This document shows, piece by piece, positions 44,501 through 56,264 of a DNA stretch of 64,000 nt. Position 1 is the stretch's first letter, and each line of letters starts with the position of its first letter. The notes below the pieces were generated by a model. It saw only the letters and a list, made by a program, of their open reading frames with translations. It did no database searches and was not told where the DNA came from. This DNA comes from Panulirus ornatus (lineage: Eukaryota; Arthropoda; Malacostraca; Decapoda; Palinuridae), in the NCBI RefSeq assembly GCF_036320965.1, contig NC_092225.1:32126443-32190442 (forward strand), written 5' to 3'. The position numbers were made by a program, and so were the translations under genes.

Positions 44501-45424
44501 CCAGGTCAGACAAGCTACCATCATGATGACCTGTCCACCAGATGTAGGGATCATCAACACACCTCCAGCTGTATTGATCACTAGGTCACACATGTCTCGT
44601 TCTCTCAATCATGACGTCATTTCCAGTCTAACATCTTGTCTGACATGTAAATATTAATTTGATCTAGTCACATTAAACTTCAGTTGTCGCTACTTATATT
44701 CTTGTGAGTAGCCCCAGCAGGGTCAAGCATGTGTTGACAAGTGTTGTATGTGTACAACATTATCCCCTGCCTCACCCACCCACGCAGGAGGAGGAGGAGG
44801 GAGTCTCGCTCCTTCGTCCTGACCCCCATCTCTACCATCCTCTACCCTTCAGTAATAACCAGTTGTTTTATGAACAGTCCAGCATCTCCCTTGTTCTCGT
44901 GCTAATATAATTCATCATTGAGATGAACCTTCCTCAGGTTATCATAGTCAAATATATCTTACAAACATGAAGTCACTTGGTCTGCCAACCAACCATCGTG
45001 TTTGGGGTTTTTCTTACAGTCAACATTAAGACCGACAAGATCATGTACGGGTCATGTACAGGAATATGACATATTTGTCTCATGTCATTGAGGACGACGA
45101 CTTGACCATTTAAGTCCAATGAATGAAGGGTTAAGCCGTACATAAGGTACTAAGTCGTCACACACAGAGGTTAGGTGTCGTACACAAGGGACTACGTCGT
45201 CGTACACAGAGGTCATGTTGTCGTACACAAGAGATACACGAGTTCAATCTTGCTGTGTCTCTCGTCTTATCCGCTGGGCTGGCGGGTCAAGCATCATGGC
45301 AGCAGGGAGACAAGACCACAAGAACCAGAGGTTGAGGAACCCGTCACCAGAGGTCCTCATAACTCAGCCGATCTTCGAGACAATGACACAGACAGACTTG
45401 CCAACGGTTGAGGAACATCGAAGT
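44500..45424. other. Unique sequence
   Basis: Degenerate CGTCGTACACAGAGG/CGTACACAAG repeats at 45155-45240. No supported gene. Confidence 0.4.
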
Positions 45425-47996
45425 GGCATGGATGGTGGTGTGCTGAGAGGGTCATGGATGGTGTGCTGAGAGGGTCATGGTTGATGTGCTGAGAGGGTCA
45501 TGGTTGATGTGCTGAGAGGGTCATGCATGGTGTGCTGAGAGGGTCATGGATGGTGTGCTGAGAGGGTCATGGTTGATGTGCTGAGAGGGTCATGCATGGT
45601 GTGCTGAGAGGGTCATGGTTGGTGTGCTGAGAGGGTCATGGTTGATGTGCTGAGAGGGTCATGGTTGGTGTGCTGAGAGGGTCATGGATGGTGTGCTGAG
45701 AGGGTCATGGATGGTGTCCTGAGAGGGTCATGGTTGATGTGCTGAGAGGGTCATGGTTGATGTGCTGAGAGGGTCATGGTTGATGTGCTGAGAGGGTCAT
45801 GCATGGTGTGCTGAGAGGGTCATGGTTGGTGTGCTGAGAGGGTCATGGTTGATGTGCTGAGAGGGTCATGGTTGATGTGCTGAGAGGGTCATGGTTGGTG
45901 TGCTGAGAGGGTCATGGATGGTGTGCTGAGAGGGTCATGGTTGATGTGCTGAGAGGGTCATGCATGGTGTGCTGAGAGGGTCATGGATGGTGTGCTGAGA
46001 GGGTCATGGTTGATGTGCTGAGAGGGTCATGGTTGATGTGCTGAGAGGGTCATGCATGGTGTGCTGAGAGGGTCATGGATGGTGTGCTGAGAGGGTCATG
46101 GTTGATGTGCTGAGAGGGTCATGCATGGTGTGCTGAGAGGGTCATGGTTGGTGTGCTGAGAGGGTCATGGTTGATGTGCTGAGAGGGTCATGGTTGGTGT
46201 GCTGAGAGGGTCATGGATGGTGTCCTGAGAGGGTCATGGTTGATGTGCTGAGAGGGTCATGGTTGATGTGCTGAGAGGGTCATGGATGATGTGCTGAGAG
46301 GGTCATGGTTGATGTGCTGAGAGGGTCATGGTTGGTGTGCTGAGAGGGTCATGGTTGATGTGCTGAGAGGGTCATGGATGGTGTCCTGAGAGGGTCATGG
46401 TTGATGTGCTGAGAGCGTCATGGATGGTGTCCTGAGAGGGTCATGGTTGATGTGCTGAGAGGGTCATGGTTGGTGTGCTGAGAGGTCATGGTTGATGGTG
46501 CTGAGAGGGTCATGGATGGTGTGCTGAGAGGGTCATGGGTTGAGTGTGCTGAGAGGGTCATGGATGGTAGCCTGAGAGGGTCATGGTTGAGTGTGCTGAG
46601 AGGGTCATGGTTGGTGTGCTGAGAGGGTCATGGTTGATGTGCTGAGAGGGTCATGGATGGTGTCCTGAGAGGGTCATGGTTGATGTGCTGAGAGGGTCAT
46701 GGTTGGTGTGCTGAGAGGGTCATGGTTGGTGTGCTGAGAGGGTCATGGTTGGTGTGCTGAGAGGGTCATGGATGGTGTGCTGAGAGGGTCATGGATGGTG
46801 TGCTGAGAGGGTCATGGATTGGTGTCCTGAGAGGGTCATGGTTGGATGTGCTGAGAGGGTCATGGTTGTGTGCTTGAGAGGGTCATGGTTGGTGTGCTGA
46901 GAGGGTAATGGGTTGTGTGCTGAGAGGGTCATGGATGGTGTCTTGAGAGGGTCATGGATGTGTGCTGAGAGGGTCATGATGGTGTGCTGAGAGGGTCATG
47001 GATGGTGTGCTGAGAGGGTCATGGATGGTGTGCTGAGAGGGTCATGGATGGTGTGCTGAGAGGGTCATGCATGGTGTGCTGAGAGGGTCATGGTTGGTGT
47101 GCTGAGAGGGTCATGGTTGGTGTGCTGAGAGGGTCATGGATGGTGTGCTGAGAGGGTCATGGTTGATGTGCTGAGAGGGTCATGGTTGGTGTGCTGAGAG
47201 GGTCATGGATGGTGTGCTGAGAGGGTCATGGATGGTGTCCTGAGAGGGTCATGGTTGATGTGCTGAGAGGGTCATGGTTGGTGTGCTGAGAGGGTCATGG
47301 TTGGTGTGCTGAGAGGGTCATGGTTGGTGTGCTGAGAGGGTCATGGATGGTGTGCTGAGAGGGTCATGGATGGTGTGCTGAGAGGGTCATGCATGGTGTG
47401 CTGAGAGGGTCATGGTTGGTGTGCTGAGAGGGTCATGGTTGGTGTGCTGAGAGGGTCATGGATGGTGTGCTGAGAGGGTCATGGTTGATGTGCTGAGAGG
47501 GTCATGGTTGATGTGCTGAGAGGGTCATGGTTGGTGTGCTGAGAGGGTCATGGTTGGTGTGCTGAGAGGGTCATGGTTGGTGTGCTGAGAGGGTCATGGA
47601 TGGTGTGCTGAGAGGGTCATGGATGGTGTGCTGAGAGGGTCATGCATGGTGTGCTGAGAGGGTCATGCATGGTGTGCTGAGAGGGTCATGCATGGTGTGC
47701 TGAGAGGGTCATGGTTGGTGTGCTGAGAGGGTCATGCATGGTGTGCTGAGAGGGTCATGCATGGTGTGCTGAGAGGGTCATGCATGGTGTGCTGAGAGGG
47801 TCATGGATGGTGTGCTGAGAGGGTCATGCATGGTGTGCTGAGAGGGTCATGGTTGGTGTGCTGAGAGGGTCATGCATGGTGTGCTGAGAGGGTCATGCAT
47901 GGTGTGCTGAGAGGGTCATGCATGGTGTGCTGAGAGGGTCATGCATGGTGTGCTGAGAGGGTCATGGATGGTGTGCTGAGAGGGTCATTGATGGTC
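45425..47996. repeat. 23-bp minisatellite, about 110 copies
   Basis: Units GTGCTGAGAGGGTCATGGTT plus GAT or GGT, with GGATGG, GCATGG and GTCCTG variants forming recurrent multi-unit patterns. Units between about 46480 and 46985 carry many one-base insertions and deletions not seen elsewhere. GCATGG units dominate near the right end. Confidence 0.97.
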
Positions 47997-48107
47997 TGGA
48001 GAAGGTCGCAGCGCTCGGGTAACGCCGCCACCTTCCTAGATGATGCCAGAGACTGTTGCTGGTCAGGGTGAGGTGACTTCGTGGGTACAGGCGCGACATG
48101 GTGGCTC

Positions 48108-48235
48108 CAGAGGACCACAGGTACCAAGTGCTACCTCCCCAGGGCCACAGACACCAGATGCTGGCCCCTCAGGACCACAGGTACCAGATGGTAGCTCCCC
48201 AGGGCCACAGACACCGGAGCTTGGCTCCTCTGACA
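48108..48235. repeat. 60-bp duplication, 2 copies
   Basis: Alternating AGGACCACAGGTACCA and AGGGCCACAGACACC words. Confidence 0.85.
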
Positions 48236-48435
48236 CTCCTGGGACGCAGGATCGATAGCCATCCCAGCGACTCCCTCATGATTCCTCATCACCAGGTGGA
48301 GCCATGAGGCCGGCAACACGTAGCTTCTTCATGATCTCTCATCACTAGGACGAGACTTGAGTAAGATGTAGTCAACTCGGCCATCATCAGACACTCCTGT
48401 AGGAACCCGGCAGCTCAGTTCAGTAATGCGGTCAT

Positions 48436-49090
48436 CCATTGTGTACCGCACACCTGACTGTGTCCTGGACACAAGAAATCGACAACATAATCAAGTGGAC
48501 GACCAGCACTAGTACGGCCCCGCAGGGTCGGGTCTTGGGACCATTATTATTCTATGATGACGACTTGCTGGGCACCGGACGCTCACCTGAGCAGGTTGCA
48601 GGTCACGAAGGTGAGCGTGAGGAGGAGGAGGAGGAGGGCCCTCACTGGGAACAGGACTCAGGACAATTCCAAAGTTAGTCTGATGCACGACTGATGAAAC
48701 TCATTCCAACTAAAGTGCAAAGTAATGAGGATGAGACAAGCACGACCTCACCAGGAATATGGCGGAGTCGTGTGTGTGTGTGTGACGTGTAGCCGGGTTG
48801 TAGCTACGAAACCTATACAGGAGATAAACAATCTGTTGACAAATATCAAAATGATTTAAAGTATCTGGATGATGAGATGTTTAGTAAAGTATCCTCAGAG
48901 TGAACTAGACCAAGACTAGAGTGTGTGTCACAGCCCTGGTCACTGTACGTCCAGACAGACAACAGCAGAACAAAGATCTGTTGGAGAAGGTGTACAGGAA
49001 TGGCGTCATGATGATGGTAGCAGGACCAGTGGACCTGGTGACACGGAAGGTCTGACGGCACAAACTTTCCTCAGGTTTTGATAGACAGAA
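48436..49090 (+). mobile_element. Decayed CR1-like LINE fragment
   Basis: In broken plus frames: APQGRVLGPLLFYDDDL near 48513-48565 (motif B, with loss before the usual xINDL), FQLKCKVMRMRQARPHQEY near 48697 (the FNxxKCKVMRxG block), and NKDLLEKVYRNG near 48972 (the LEKVQRRA block). The order matches CR1/jockey-type reverse transcriptases. No block is in the same uninterrupted frame. The assignment rests on remembered family motifs. Confidence 0.55.
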
Positions 49091-49374
49091 ACCAAAATTA
49101 TTTTACGTCATGAATTCGTTTTCCTTTTCTTTTGTAATTGTTGCTACATTGCAACCTCTCCTGCAGGTCTGTATCTGCTCACGGACGATATAACCTGAAA
49201 TGGACTGAATGTCGATGGAATTTTTCAAAGTGTGGCTCAGTGTGGGCGCCCATATGCTTGCAAATATCATAAAATAATTATAACAGAAACAATTGTTATA
49301 TTGTAATTCTATCTACATAACTATTTCAACATCAACGTATAGCATTTTAATTGAGGTTATTATCACTCGATAAG

Positions 49375-49376
<2 letters not shown>
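49091..49376. other. Unique AT-rich DNA
   Basis: Nothing recognised. Confidence 0.4.
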
Positions 49377-49432
<56 letters not shown>

Positions 49433-49443
49433 TGTGTGTGTGT
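49377..49443. repeat. (GT)n microsatellite
   Basis: About 67 bp with one TATG interruption. Confidence 0.98.
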
Positions 49444-49615
49444 TATACACAATCAATCTTTACTCATCCAATATTTCACTATTTCTATTTCAATTTCACA
49501 TTACGTTAAACAGTACATCCACGTCATTATGAGCGACCATCAGTGCAATGCTACAATGAACCATCTGTTACATGTTTACGTCATATTCTGGTGCCATATC
49601 ATGGTCTCCTTTTCA

Positions 49616-49811
49616 TATCAGGGTTGTGAGTGTTGTAGTATCAGGGTTGTGAGTGTTGTAGTATCAGGGTTGTGAGTGTTGTAGTATCAGGGTTGGGAGT
49701 GTTGTAGTATCAGGGTTGGGAGTGTTGTAGTATCAGGGTTGGGAGTGTTGTAGTATCAGGGTTGGGAGTGTTGTAGTATCAGGGTTGGGAGTGTTGTAGT
49801 ATCAGGGTTGT
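49616..49811. repeat. 23-bp minisatellite, 8-9 copies
   Basis: TATCAGGGTTGGGAGTGTTG plus TAG; GTGAG in the outer copies and GGGAG in the inner ones. Confidence 0.95.
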
Positions 49812-50127
49812 GAACGTTACAAGAGTTAAACAATTCATTTTTGTTGTGAAAATCCCGAGTTCAGCCAATGTTTCTGTGCAAGACGGGCCTCGGCACACAC
49901 CAGTAGGACCTGAGCGCTGCTGTGGTGAGCGCCACAACATCTCTCCACTCCTGCTCTACTGGTTCTTACCTCACGCCAGGTTATCATCTTACTTCTTGGC
50001 TTTAATAAGAAAATGATAAGATATTGAAAATATAAGTTGATATCAGTCCAATTAATCTTTTCCAAAGCTTATGTACCAGGTTAATGTGAGCAGGTCTAAC
50101 TTAACCTTTCCATACGTTACCCATCTA
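49812..50127. other. Unique sequence
   Basis: Nothing recognised. Confidence 0.4.
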
Positions 50128-50283
50128 ACCAAACCTCAGCTTCAACCACAGCCTATATCAACCACAGCTTAAGGTAAACACAGCCTACGTCAACCACAGC
50201 TTAAGGTAACCACAGTCTCAGTCAACCACAGCTTAAGATTACCACAGCCTACGTCAACCACAGCTTAAGGTAGCCACAGCCTC
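50128..50283. repeat. 32-bp repeat, about 5 copies
   Basis: CAACCACAGCTTAAGGTAAC with CACAGCCTACGT; moderately diverged. Confidence 0.9.
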
Positions 50284-50413
50284 ACCCAGGCCGGTCTACC
50301 GTGACCTGGGCTCTGGCTGGCGTGTTGCCCAGCCATCAACCACACACCCGGGACACACTCATCCCTGCACACTGAGGCAAACAAATAGGAAGGCCGGCGT
50401 TATCCAGGCCACT

Positions 50414-50623
50414 GTGGCACCTCCTGCCTCCAGTGTTGTGTCAGATGAGGAGCTACGTCTGTCTTACATGAGAGACCAGTGCATCATGAGCGTCTCCCCT
50501 GACCGTCTCTATCATGTATGTGGTCATCACTTGGTCCACCACGACAATCCTGAGCCACACCGTCTGTCTCGTCCTCTCCTCGAGCTTCACCAAGTGTACC
50601 GTCCAACACCTGCAGACGTCTGA
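50414..50623 (+). CDS. Exon-like open frame, uncertain
   Basis: Unique DNA with a GC3-rich frame encoding SDEELRLSYMRDQCIMSVSP then DRLYH, after CTCCTGCCTCCAG (acceptor-like) and before CAT|GTATGT (donor-like). The frame continues past the donor to 50623. Overlapping frames on both strands are open, so this is weak. No domain recognised. Confidence 0.25.
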   Translation: MAPPASSVVSDEELRLSYMRDQCIMSVSPDRLYHVCGHHLVHHDNPEPHRLSRPLLELHQVYRPTPADV

Positions 50624-50901
50624 CCATTTCTGTCAGGACCTGACCACCGTCCGCCTCCCACTCACCACTGAACCTGACCACGTCTCCTGCTGACTGACTG
50701 GTCCCAGAAAGAATTGTACTTGCTGGATCGTTTCGTCAACATACCACACGTCTCGCTAACTAGTCTCACCCGTTGTCTGTGCTCGTCCAAACATTGACAC
50801 CAACGTGTGTGTGTGTGTGTGTGCGTGTGTGTGCTCGTCCTCCCTCATCATTGTCTAGTACGTGCAGCTAACATTTCCTTTACATTTACATATTCGTAAC
50901 T

Positions 50902-50910
50902 ACATCCGTT
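50902..50910. repeat. Candidate target-site duplication, left
   Basis: ACATCCGTT adjoining the T run; the same nine bases occur at 52022-52030 on the other side of the LINE copy. Overlap with element sequence makes the true length 7-9 bp. Confidence 0.5.
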
Positions 50911-52024
50911 TTTTTTTTTTTTTTTTTTTTTTATACTTTGTCGCTGTCTCCCGCGTTTGCGAGGTAGCGCAAGGAAACAGACGAAAGAAATGGCCCCCCC
51001 CCCCCCCCATACACATGTACATACACACGTCCACACACGCAAATATACATACCTACACAGCCTTCCATGGTTTACCCCAGACGCTTCACATGCCTTGCTT
51101 CAATCCACTGACAGCACGTCAACCCCTGTATACCACATGACTCCAATTCACTCTATTTCTTGCCCTCCTTTCACCCTCCTGCATGTTCAGGCCCCGATCA
51201 CACAAAATCCTTTTCACTCCATCTTTCCACCTCCAATTTGGTCTCCCTCTTCTCCTCGTTCCCTCCACCTCCGACACATATATCCTCTTGGTCAATCTCT
51301 CCTCACTCATTCTCTCCATGTGCCCAAACCATTTCAAAACACCCTCTTCTGCTCTCTCAACCACGCTCTTTTTATTTCCACACATCTCTCTTACCCTTAC
51401 GTTACTTACTCGATCAAACCACCTCACACCACACATTGTCCTCAAACATCTCATTTCCAGCACATCCATCCTCCTGCGCACATCTCTATCCATAGCCCAC
51501 GCCTCGCAACCATACAACATTGTTGGAACCACTATTCCCTCAAACATACCCATTTTTGCTTTCCGAGATAATGTTCTCGACTTCCACACATTTTTCAAGG
51601 CTCCCAAAATTTTCGCCCCCTCCCCCACCCTATGATCCACTTCCGCTTCCATGGTTCCATCCGCTGACAGATCCACTCCCAGATATCTAAAACACTTCAC
51701 TTCCTCCAGTTTTTCTCCATTCAAACTCACCTCCCAATTGACTTGACCCTCACCCCTACTGTACCTAATAACCTTGCTCTTATTCACATTTACTCTCAAC
51801 TTTCTTCTTCCACACACTTTACCAAACTCAGTCACCAGCTTCTGCAGTTTCTCACATGAATCAGCCACCAGCGCTGTATCATCAGCGAACAACAACTGAC
51901 TCACTTCCCAAGCTCTCTCATCCCCAACAGACTTCATACTTGCCCCTCTTTCCAGGACTCTTGCATTTACCTCCCTTACAACCCCATCCATAAACAAATT
52001 AAACAACCATGGAGACATCACACA
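50909..52024 (-). mobile_element. 5'-truncated LINE with poly(A) tail
   Basis: Minus-strand insertion about 1.1 kb long. It starts (3' end) with 24 T on the plus strand, the poly(A) tail, then a 186-bp 3' UTR ending in the GCTACCTCGCAAACGCGGGA motif, then the C-terminal third of the reverse transcriptase ORF. Similarity to the longer copy at 59.7-62.7 kb stops abruptly at about 52024. A short direct repeat flanks it. This is a typical target-primed, incompletely reverse-transcribed insertion. Confidence 0.9.
51119..52024 (-). pseudogene. LINE ORF fragment, C-terminal about 302 codons
   Basis: Open from motif B (GCVMSPWLFNLFMDG) through FADDTALVADS (motif C, catalytic Asp pair) to the GRPNWRWKD tail and stop. 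It corresponds to residues 617-918 of the longer copy. I count eight amino-acid differences over about 302 aligned residues, with no stop or frameshift. The endonuclease and motif A are missing, so it cannot be functional. An extra 23 codons upstream are flanking DNA in frame. Confidence 0.9.
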
Positions 52025-52030
52025 TCCGTT
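52022..52030. repeat. Candidate target-site duplication, right
   Basis: ACATCCGTT, matching 50902-50910. Confidence 0.5.
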
Positions 52031-53055
52031 ATCATCTCTATTTACTTGATCAGACTCATCACTCACCATCCTCTTATTATGATCATCATCCACAGCTGTC
52101 CCACCACAGACACCTACATCTACACATATCCCAGACCGTTGCTACACTTCATGATACACAAACCTCCTCCAGTGAGCAGGTGGGTAGCTCACCCTGTGTT
52201 GCTGGTGCATAATGGAGGCAGCCTAGCCAGGTCTGCAGTGGGTCAGGTTTAGTGTGTGTGAACAGATCGAGTGTTTGCGACAAGAAACTTTCTGCTCCAA
52301 GATGTATAGAAGGAATGGTTGATGTACCTCGTCCACACACGGCGGGAGGATAGGAATGTGGTCACATTTATGTACATGTCATTAATGACTCACAAATGTT
52401 CCCTCACATCATGTTGACCTAACTCAGCAGACGGACTTCCATCTTACCTCAGCAGAGATACTGGAATAAACTTTGCTGCAGGTTGACTGCAGTAAAGCAG
52501 TAATGAATATATTTCAATTCCTACATGAACTATCATCAATAAACATTATCAGTATAATTCTTCATGTGATGAAGATGTCTCTTATCTCTCTCTTTCTCCT
52601 TCGTCATGGACAAGTATCTGTACAGCTTACCCTCCCACCGCTGCGTATATATGACACTTGTAATCACGCCAGCCACACACGCAGCAAATATAACCAGAAA
52701 TAAAGCCAAGTTTTTAACGGGTTTAGAGATACAGGTTATGACGTTGTGTTCTCCACATAAACACTAAATACATATTATATATATATATATATATATATCA
52801 ACCCTTCAAGGGCATATTGTCCTTCACTGTATCTTCTGTTAACCACATCTTTATAAAATTTGGTCATACAGGAGGGGAGGTTTTTCAGACCTCCTCCCTG
52901 CCCCCTTCAGTTGCTTTCAACGGACACACACAGATGTTGTGGCAATGTTGTTGTGCTTCTTCTCCCCAGCAGTTAGGTCAGGCAGGATACAGTACACAAC
53001 GCACAACCTCACATCATAGCATAAGTTTATCATTATATACCACAGTATACTGTGC
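52031..53055. other. Mostly unique AT-rich DNA
   Basis: A short (AT)n at 52773-52798. No gene recognised. Confidence 0.4.
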
Positions 53056-53135
53056 GTCGTACTGTGTCGTGCCTCATACTATGTGTGGTGCGTCATACTG
53101 TGTGTCGTGCGTCATACTGTGTGTCGTGCGTCGAA
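53056..53135. repeat. Degenerate 17-19-bp repeat
   Basis: GTGTCGTGCGTCATACT recurs about four times. A CTTACACC repeat follows at 53185-53245. Confidence 0.8.
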
Positions 53136-53245
53136 CACAGAGATTCTTACGCTGAAACTTAACATGAAAGCTTGTTACACAAGTTCCCTTACACCCTACC
53201 TTACACCCTCCCTTACACCTGATCCTACACCTGACCCTACAGTTC

Positions 53246-54632
53246 TTCAGCTAGTCTTGTGGACATCACCAGTGTAGTCAGTTCTACCACAGTCAGCGCC
53301 ACACCCTGGCTAGACCTCCCGTTCATCTTGCCTGCTGCCCACATCTCACTCCCCCATACCACCCACAGTTCCCGGTACCCCTGCTGTGGGTTCCTACAGC
53401 CACTCGCACATCCATCATTCAGTTATTGTGCTACAACTTCACTGACCCGCCCATTCCCTAACCTCTGAGACCCCTAACTCCAGAGTCCACTTCCATTCCT
53501 CATATTAACTGTACATATTACCCAACCGCACTACACTTCACCTACACCCAGACCGACACTACACCTTTTCTACACTGGCATCTCTCCCACGTACATCATC
53601 ATTACACTGGCATCTCTCCCACGTACATCATCACTACACACAGTATATATCAGTACATTATCTCTACAGACTGCAGCAAAGTTTGTTCCTTGGTGTTAGA
53701 GACACAGATCAAATGTTTTAATAAGAAGAAACTATTATTGGTCAGCCTTATCATGAACTGCCTTCATAACTTTGAGAAACAAAATATAAGATGTGACATT
53801 CTTACCTGGTCAGTAGTATTCACGGAAACGTAACAATAGATGCTTTTCTATCGCAAGAGGTTCAAGATCGTTAACATATATAAAGACCACGCCATACATA
53901 GTCGAGTCTCTGACTTTTGAAAGCCAGAGCGACTGACTGTACATGATTAATAAAGACACTCCTGACCAAATATTCTTTCATTTTCCTCCATATTTTCACT
54001 GCGTGTTGACGAGAGAACAATATGTTAGTATGTTTTACATTAGAGAAATCCTTCACCTATTCATTACGACGAGTTAGTCGGTTTCTAATTAAATAGGGAA
54101 AGATTTGAAAAGCAAATGAGGTTACATAAATGAGGCAGTACACATTTCCGCCACTATCGTTCATAATAGGCAGGTCAGAGTTGCCATGTCAACTAGCAGT
54201 GTGAACTGTGCAGGTGAGCTATGCCAGTCCTGCCTCGTCGCCTCCTGTGTTTATGGTCGTCCAATCTGGCTCAGTCATGTTGATCTCGTGTCGTCTGTTA
54301 TGGAGTTCGAGTTGTTATAATACTTGTGTTGTCCTGACGAACTTAAGTCTCATGAATCAGTTCTCACACAGTTGCCTTGAGAAGCAAAATCTACTCTCAC
54401 GGGACAAATTGGATTTGATCTTATACCTATGATGTGCCTAGTGGCGGCCATCTTGTGATCTACGGTATTAGTTTTATGCAATTTGAGAAATTAATCGAAG
54501 CGGAGTTTGAGTTGTTGATCTGTAGATTATTCGGATTAATCATAATCAGTCATTATCATGAGGGAGAGACAGACACGCATGACCTGCAGGTGTACCTGTG
54601 GTGGACGACACAGTGGCCCACACGTCTGCTGA
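53246..54632. other. Unique sequence
   Basis: A plus frame at 53259-53468 is open but has no domain. Short CATCTCTCCCACGTACATCA duplication at 53579-53632. No supported gene. Confidence 0.4.
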
Positions 54633-54902
54633 CCTGCCCAGCCAGGTGGCAGTGTGGTGTGGCCACTACCCAGCCAGGTGGCAGTGTGGTGTGGCCACTA
54701 CCCAGCCAGGTGGCAGTGTGGTGTGGCCACTACCCAGCCAGGTGGCAGTGTGGTGTGGCCACTTCCCAGCCAGGTGGCAGTGTGGTGTGGCCACTACCCA
54801 GCCAGGTGGCAGTGTGGTGTGGCCACTACCCAGCCAGGTGGCAGTGTGGTGTGGCCACTACCCAGCCAGGTGGCAGTGTGGTGTGGCCACTAGCCAGCCA
54901 GG
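54633..54902. repeat. 32-bp minisatellite, about 8 copies
   Basis: Units CCAGCCAGGTGGCAGTGTGG plus TGTGGCCACTAC, each containing the palindrome GTGGCCAC. Confidence 0.96.
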
Positions 54903-55019
54903 TCACATCCTCCGCTGTAGCAACACCAGCCCAGAAGCAGATCACATCCTGCCTGTGTCCCACCTCATAGGCCGACCCGTATTACCGTGTCCGGGTGAGG
55001 CTGTGGGTCCAGGGATGAA

Positions 55020-55129
55020 TCCCACGTAGGTACTACCTGGCTGAGGATGACGTCATCCCACGTAGGTACTACCTGGCTGAGGATGACGTCATCCCACGTA
55101 GGTACTACCTGGCTGAGGAGGACGTCATC
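55020..55129. repeat. 36-bp repeat, 3 copies
   Basis: CCCACGTAGGTACTACCTGG plus CTGAGGATGACGTCAT. Each unit holds TGACGTCA, a CRE-like palindrome (GAGGACGTCA in the last). Confidence 0.93.
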
Positions 55130-55282
55130 CCTGACCCCTGCCGACAAGCGGTGTGGGGTGCCCTGCTGTCTACATAGAATATATGTGGAAAAATAAATGA
55201 CAGAGAAGTTGGAAAATTAATTACACCGTGATAGAGAAATTCCCAATACCCTAACAAGGTCATTAGAGGTAATGAGGCTAAA

Positions 55283-55284
<2 letters not shown>

Positions 55285-55342
<58 letters not shown>
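55285..55342. repeat. (CA)n microsatellite
   Basis: 58 bp of CA. Confidence 0.98.
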
Positions 55343-55343
<1 letters not shown>

Positions 55344-55602
55344 ATCATCACATGACGTATACTTCACAATATCTATATTAGAATTTCCCATCAGGAAAAC
55401 AACTGTATTTTTCAAGAGATATATCATGACAAAGAGGTTCAGTATATTGTCCAAGTGTCACCTCAGGTCATACTCCAGTAGTTAACATTATACTGCCACA
55501 GGAGGTCACTATGTCGAATATTGCTGATGTTTCTGAAGGTTTGATGTTGATGTACAAATGTGTTCCAGCGGCCACTATGGTAGCCTCACACAACCAACCA
55601 CC

Positions 55603-55870
55603 TGCCATACACAGCAGGGGCAGGGGAAGGTGCCAGGGTCCCTCACCTGCCATACACAGCAGGGTCGCTGGGGAAGGTGCCAGGGTCCCTCACCTGCCAT
55701 ACACAGCAGGGGCAGGGGAAGGTGCCAGGGTCCCTCACCTGCCATACACAGCAGGGTCGCTGGGGAAGGTGCCAGGGTCCCTCACCTGCCATACACAGCA
55801 GGGGCAGGGGAAGGTGCCAGGGTCCCTCACCTGCCATACACAGCAGGGGCAGGGGAAGGTGCCAGGGTCG
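55603..55870. repeat. 45/47-bp minisatellite, about 6 copies
   Basis: GCCATACACAGCAGG then GGCAGGGG (45-bp form) or GTCGCTGGGG (47-bp form), then AAGGTGCCAGGGTCCCTCAC. The two forms are interspersed. Confidence 0.95.
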
Positions 55871-55995
55871 CTGTTGAAAGACACGAGATCAAAGATGATG
55901 CGCCATGTTTGTCGCAACCAAGCCCCGTCCTCAGGTGTGTGTCTTGCCTGGCCCTCACACTGTGGCCTGGCTGATGTGTCTGATGCTGGCATCTT

Positions 55996-56090
55996 CACGA
56001 CCACCACACCACCACAACCACCACAACCACCATCACCACAACCACCACAACCACCATCACCACCACAACCACAACCACCATCACCACCGT
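55996..56090. repeat. (CCA/CAA)n triplet tract
   Basis: Imperfect CCACAACCA and CCATCACCA repeats. Confidence 0.9.
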
Positions 56091-56264
56091 CATGTTTAAT
56101 AAATCCTATTCTTTATGTATATGTAATGCTAACAGGTACGTACCTCCTCATACTACAGTGTGGCATACGTACCTACCACACCTTCAGGAATCCTTCGATA
56201 AAACACAACGTAAATGACAACGTAAACGATTACAGTGTAAACACGACATAGCGGTCTGGCTCAC

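Noticed and set aside
44788..44851. Short exon encoding EEEEGVSLLRPDPHLYHPLPF
   Set aside because: Acceptor-like and donor-like sites exist, but the 64-bp frame is mostly a GAG repeat and has no partner exon.
51160..51635. Plus-strand frames of 110-200 codons over the LINE copies (also 59697-60450 and 61375-62124)
   Set aside because: Antisense shadows of the minus-strand LINE ORF; the reverse transcriptase motifs are on the minus strand only.
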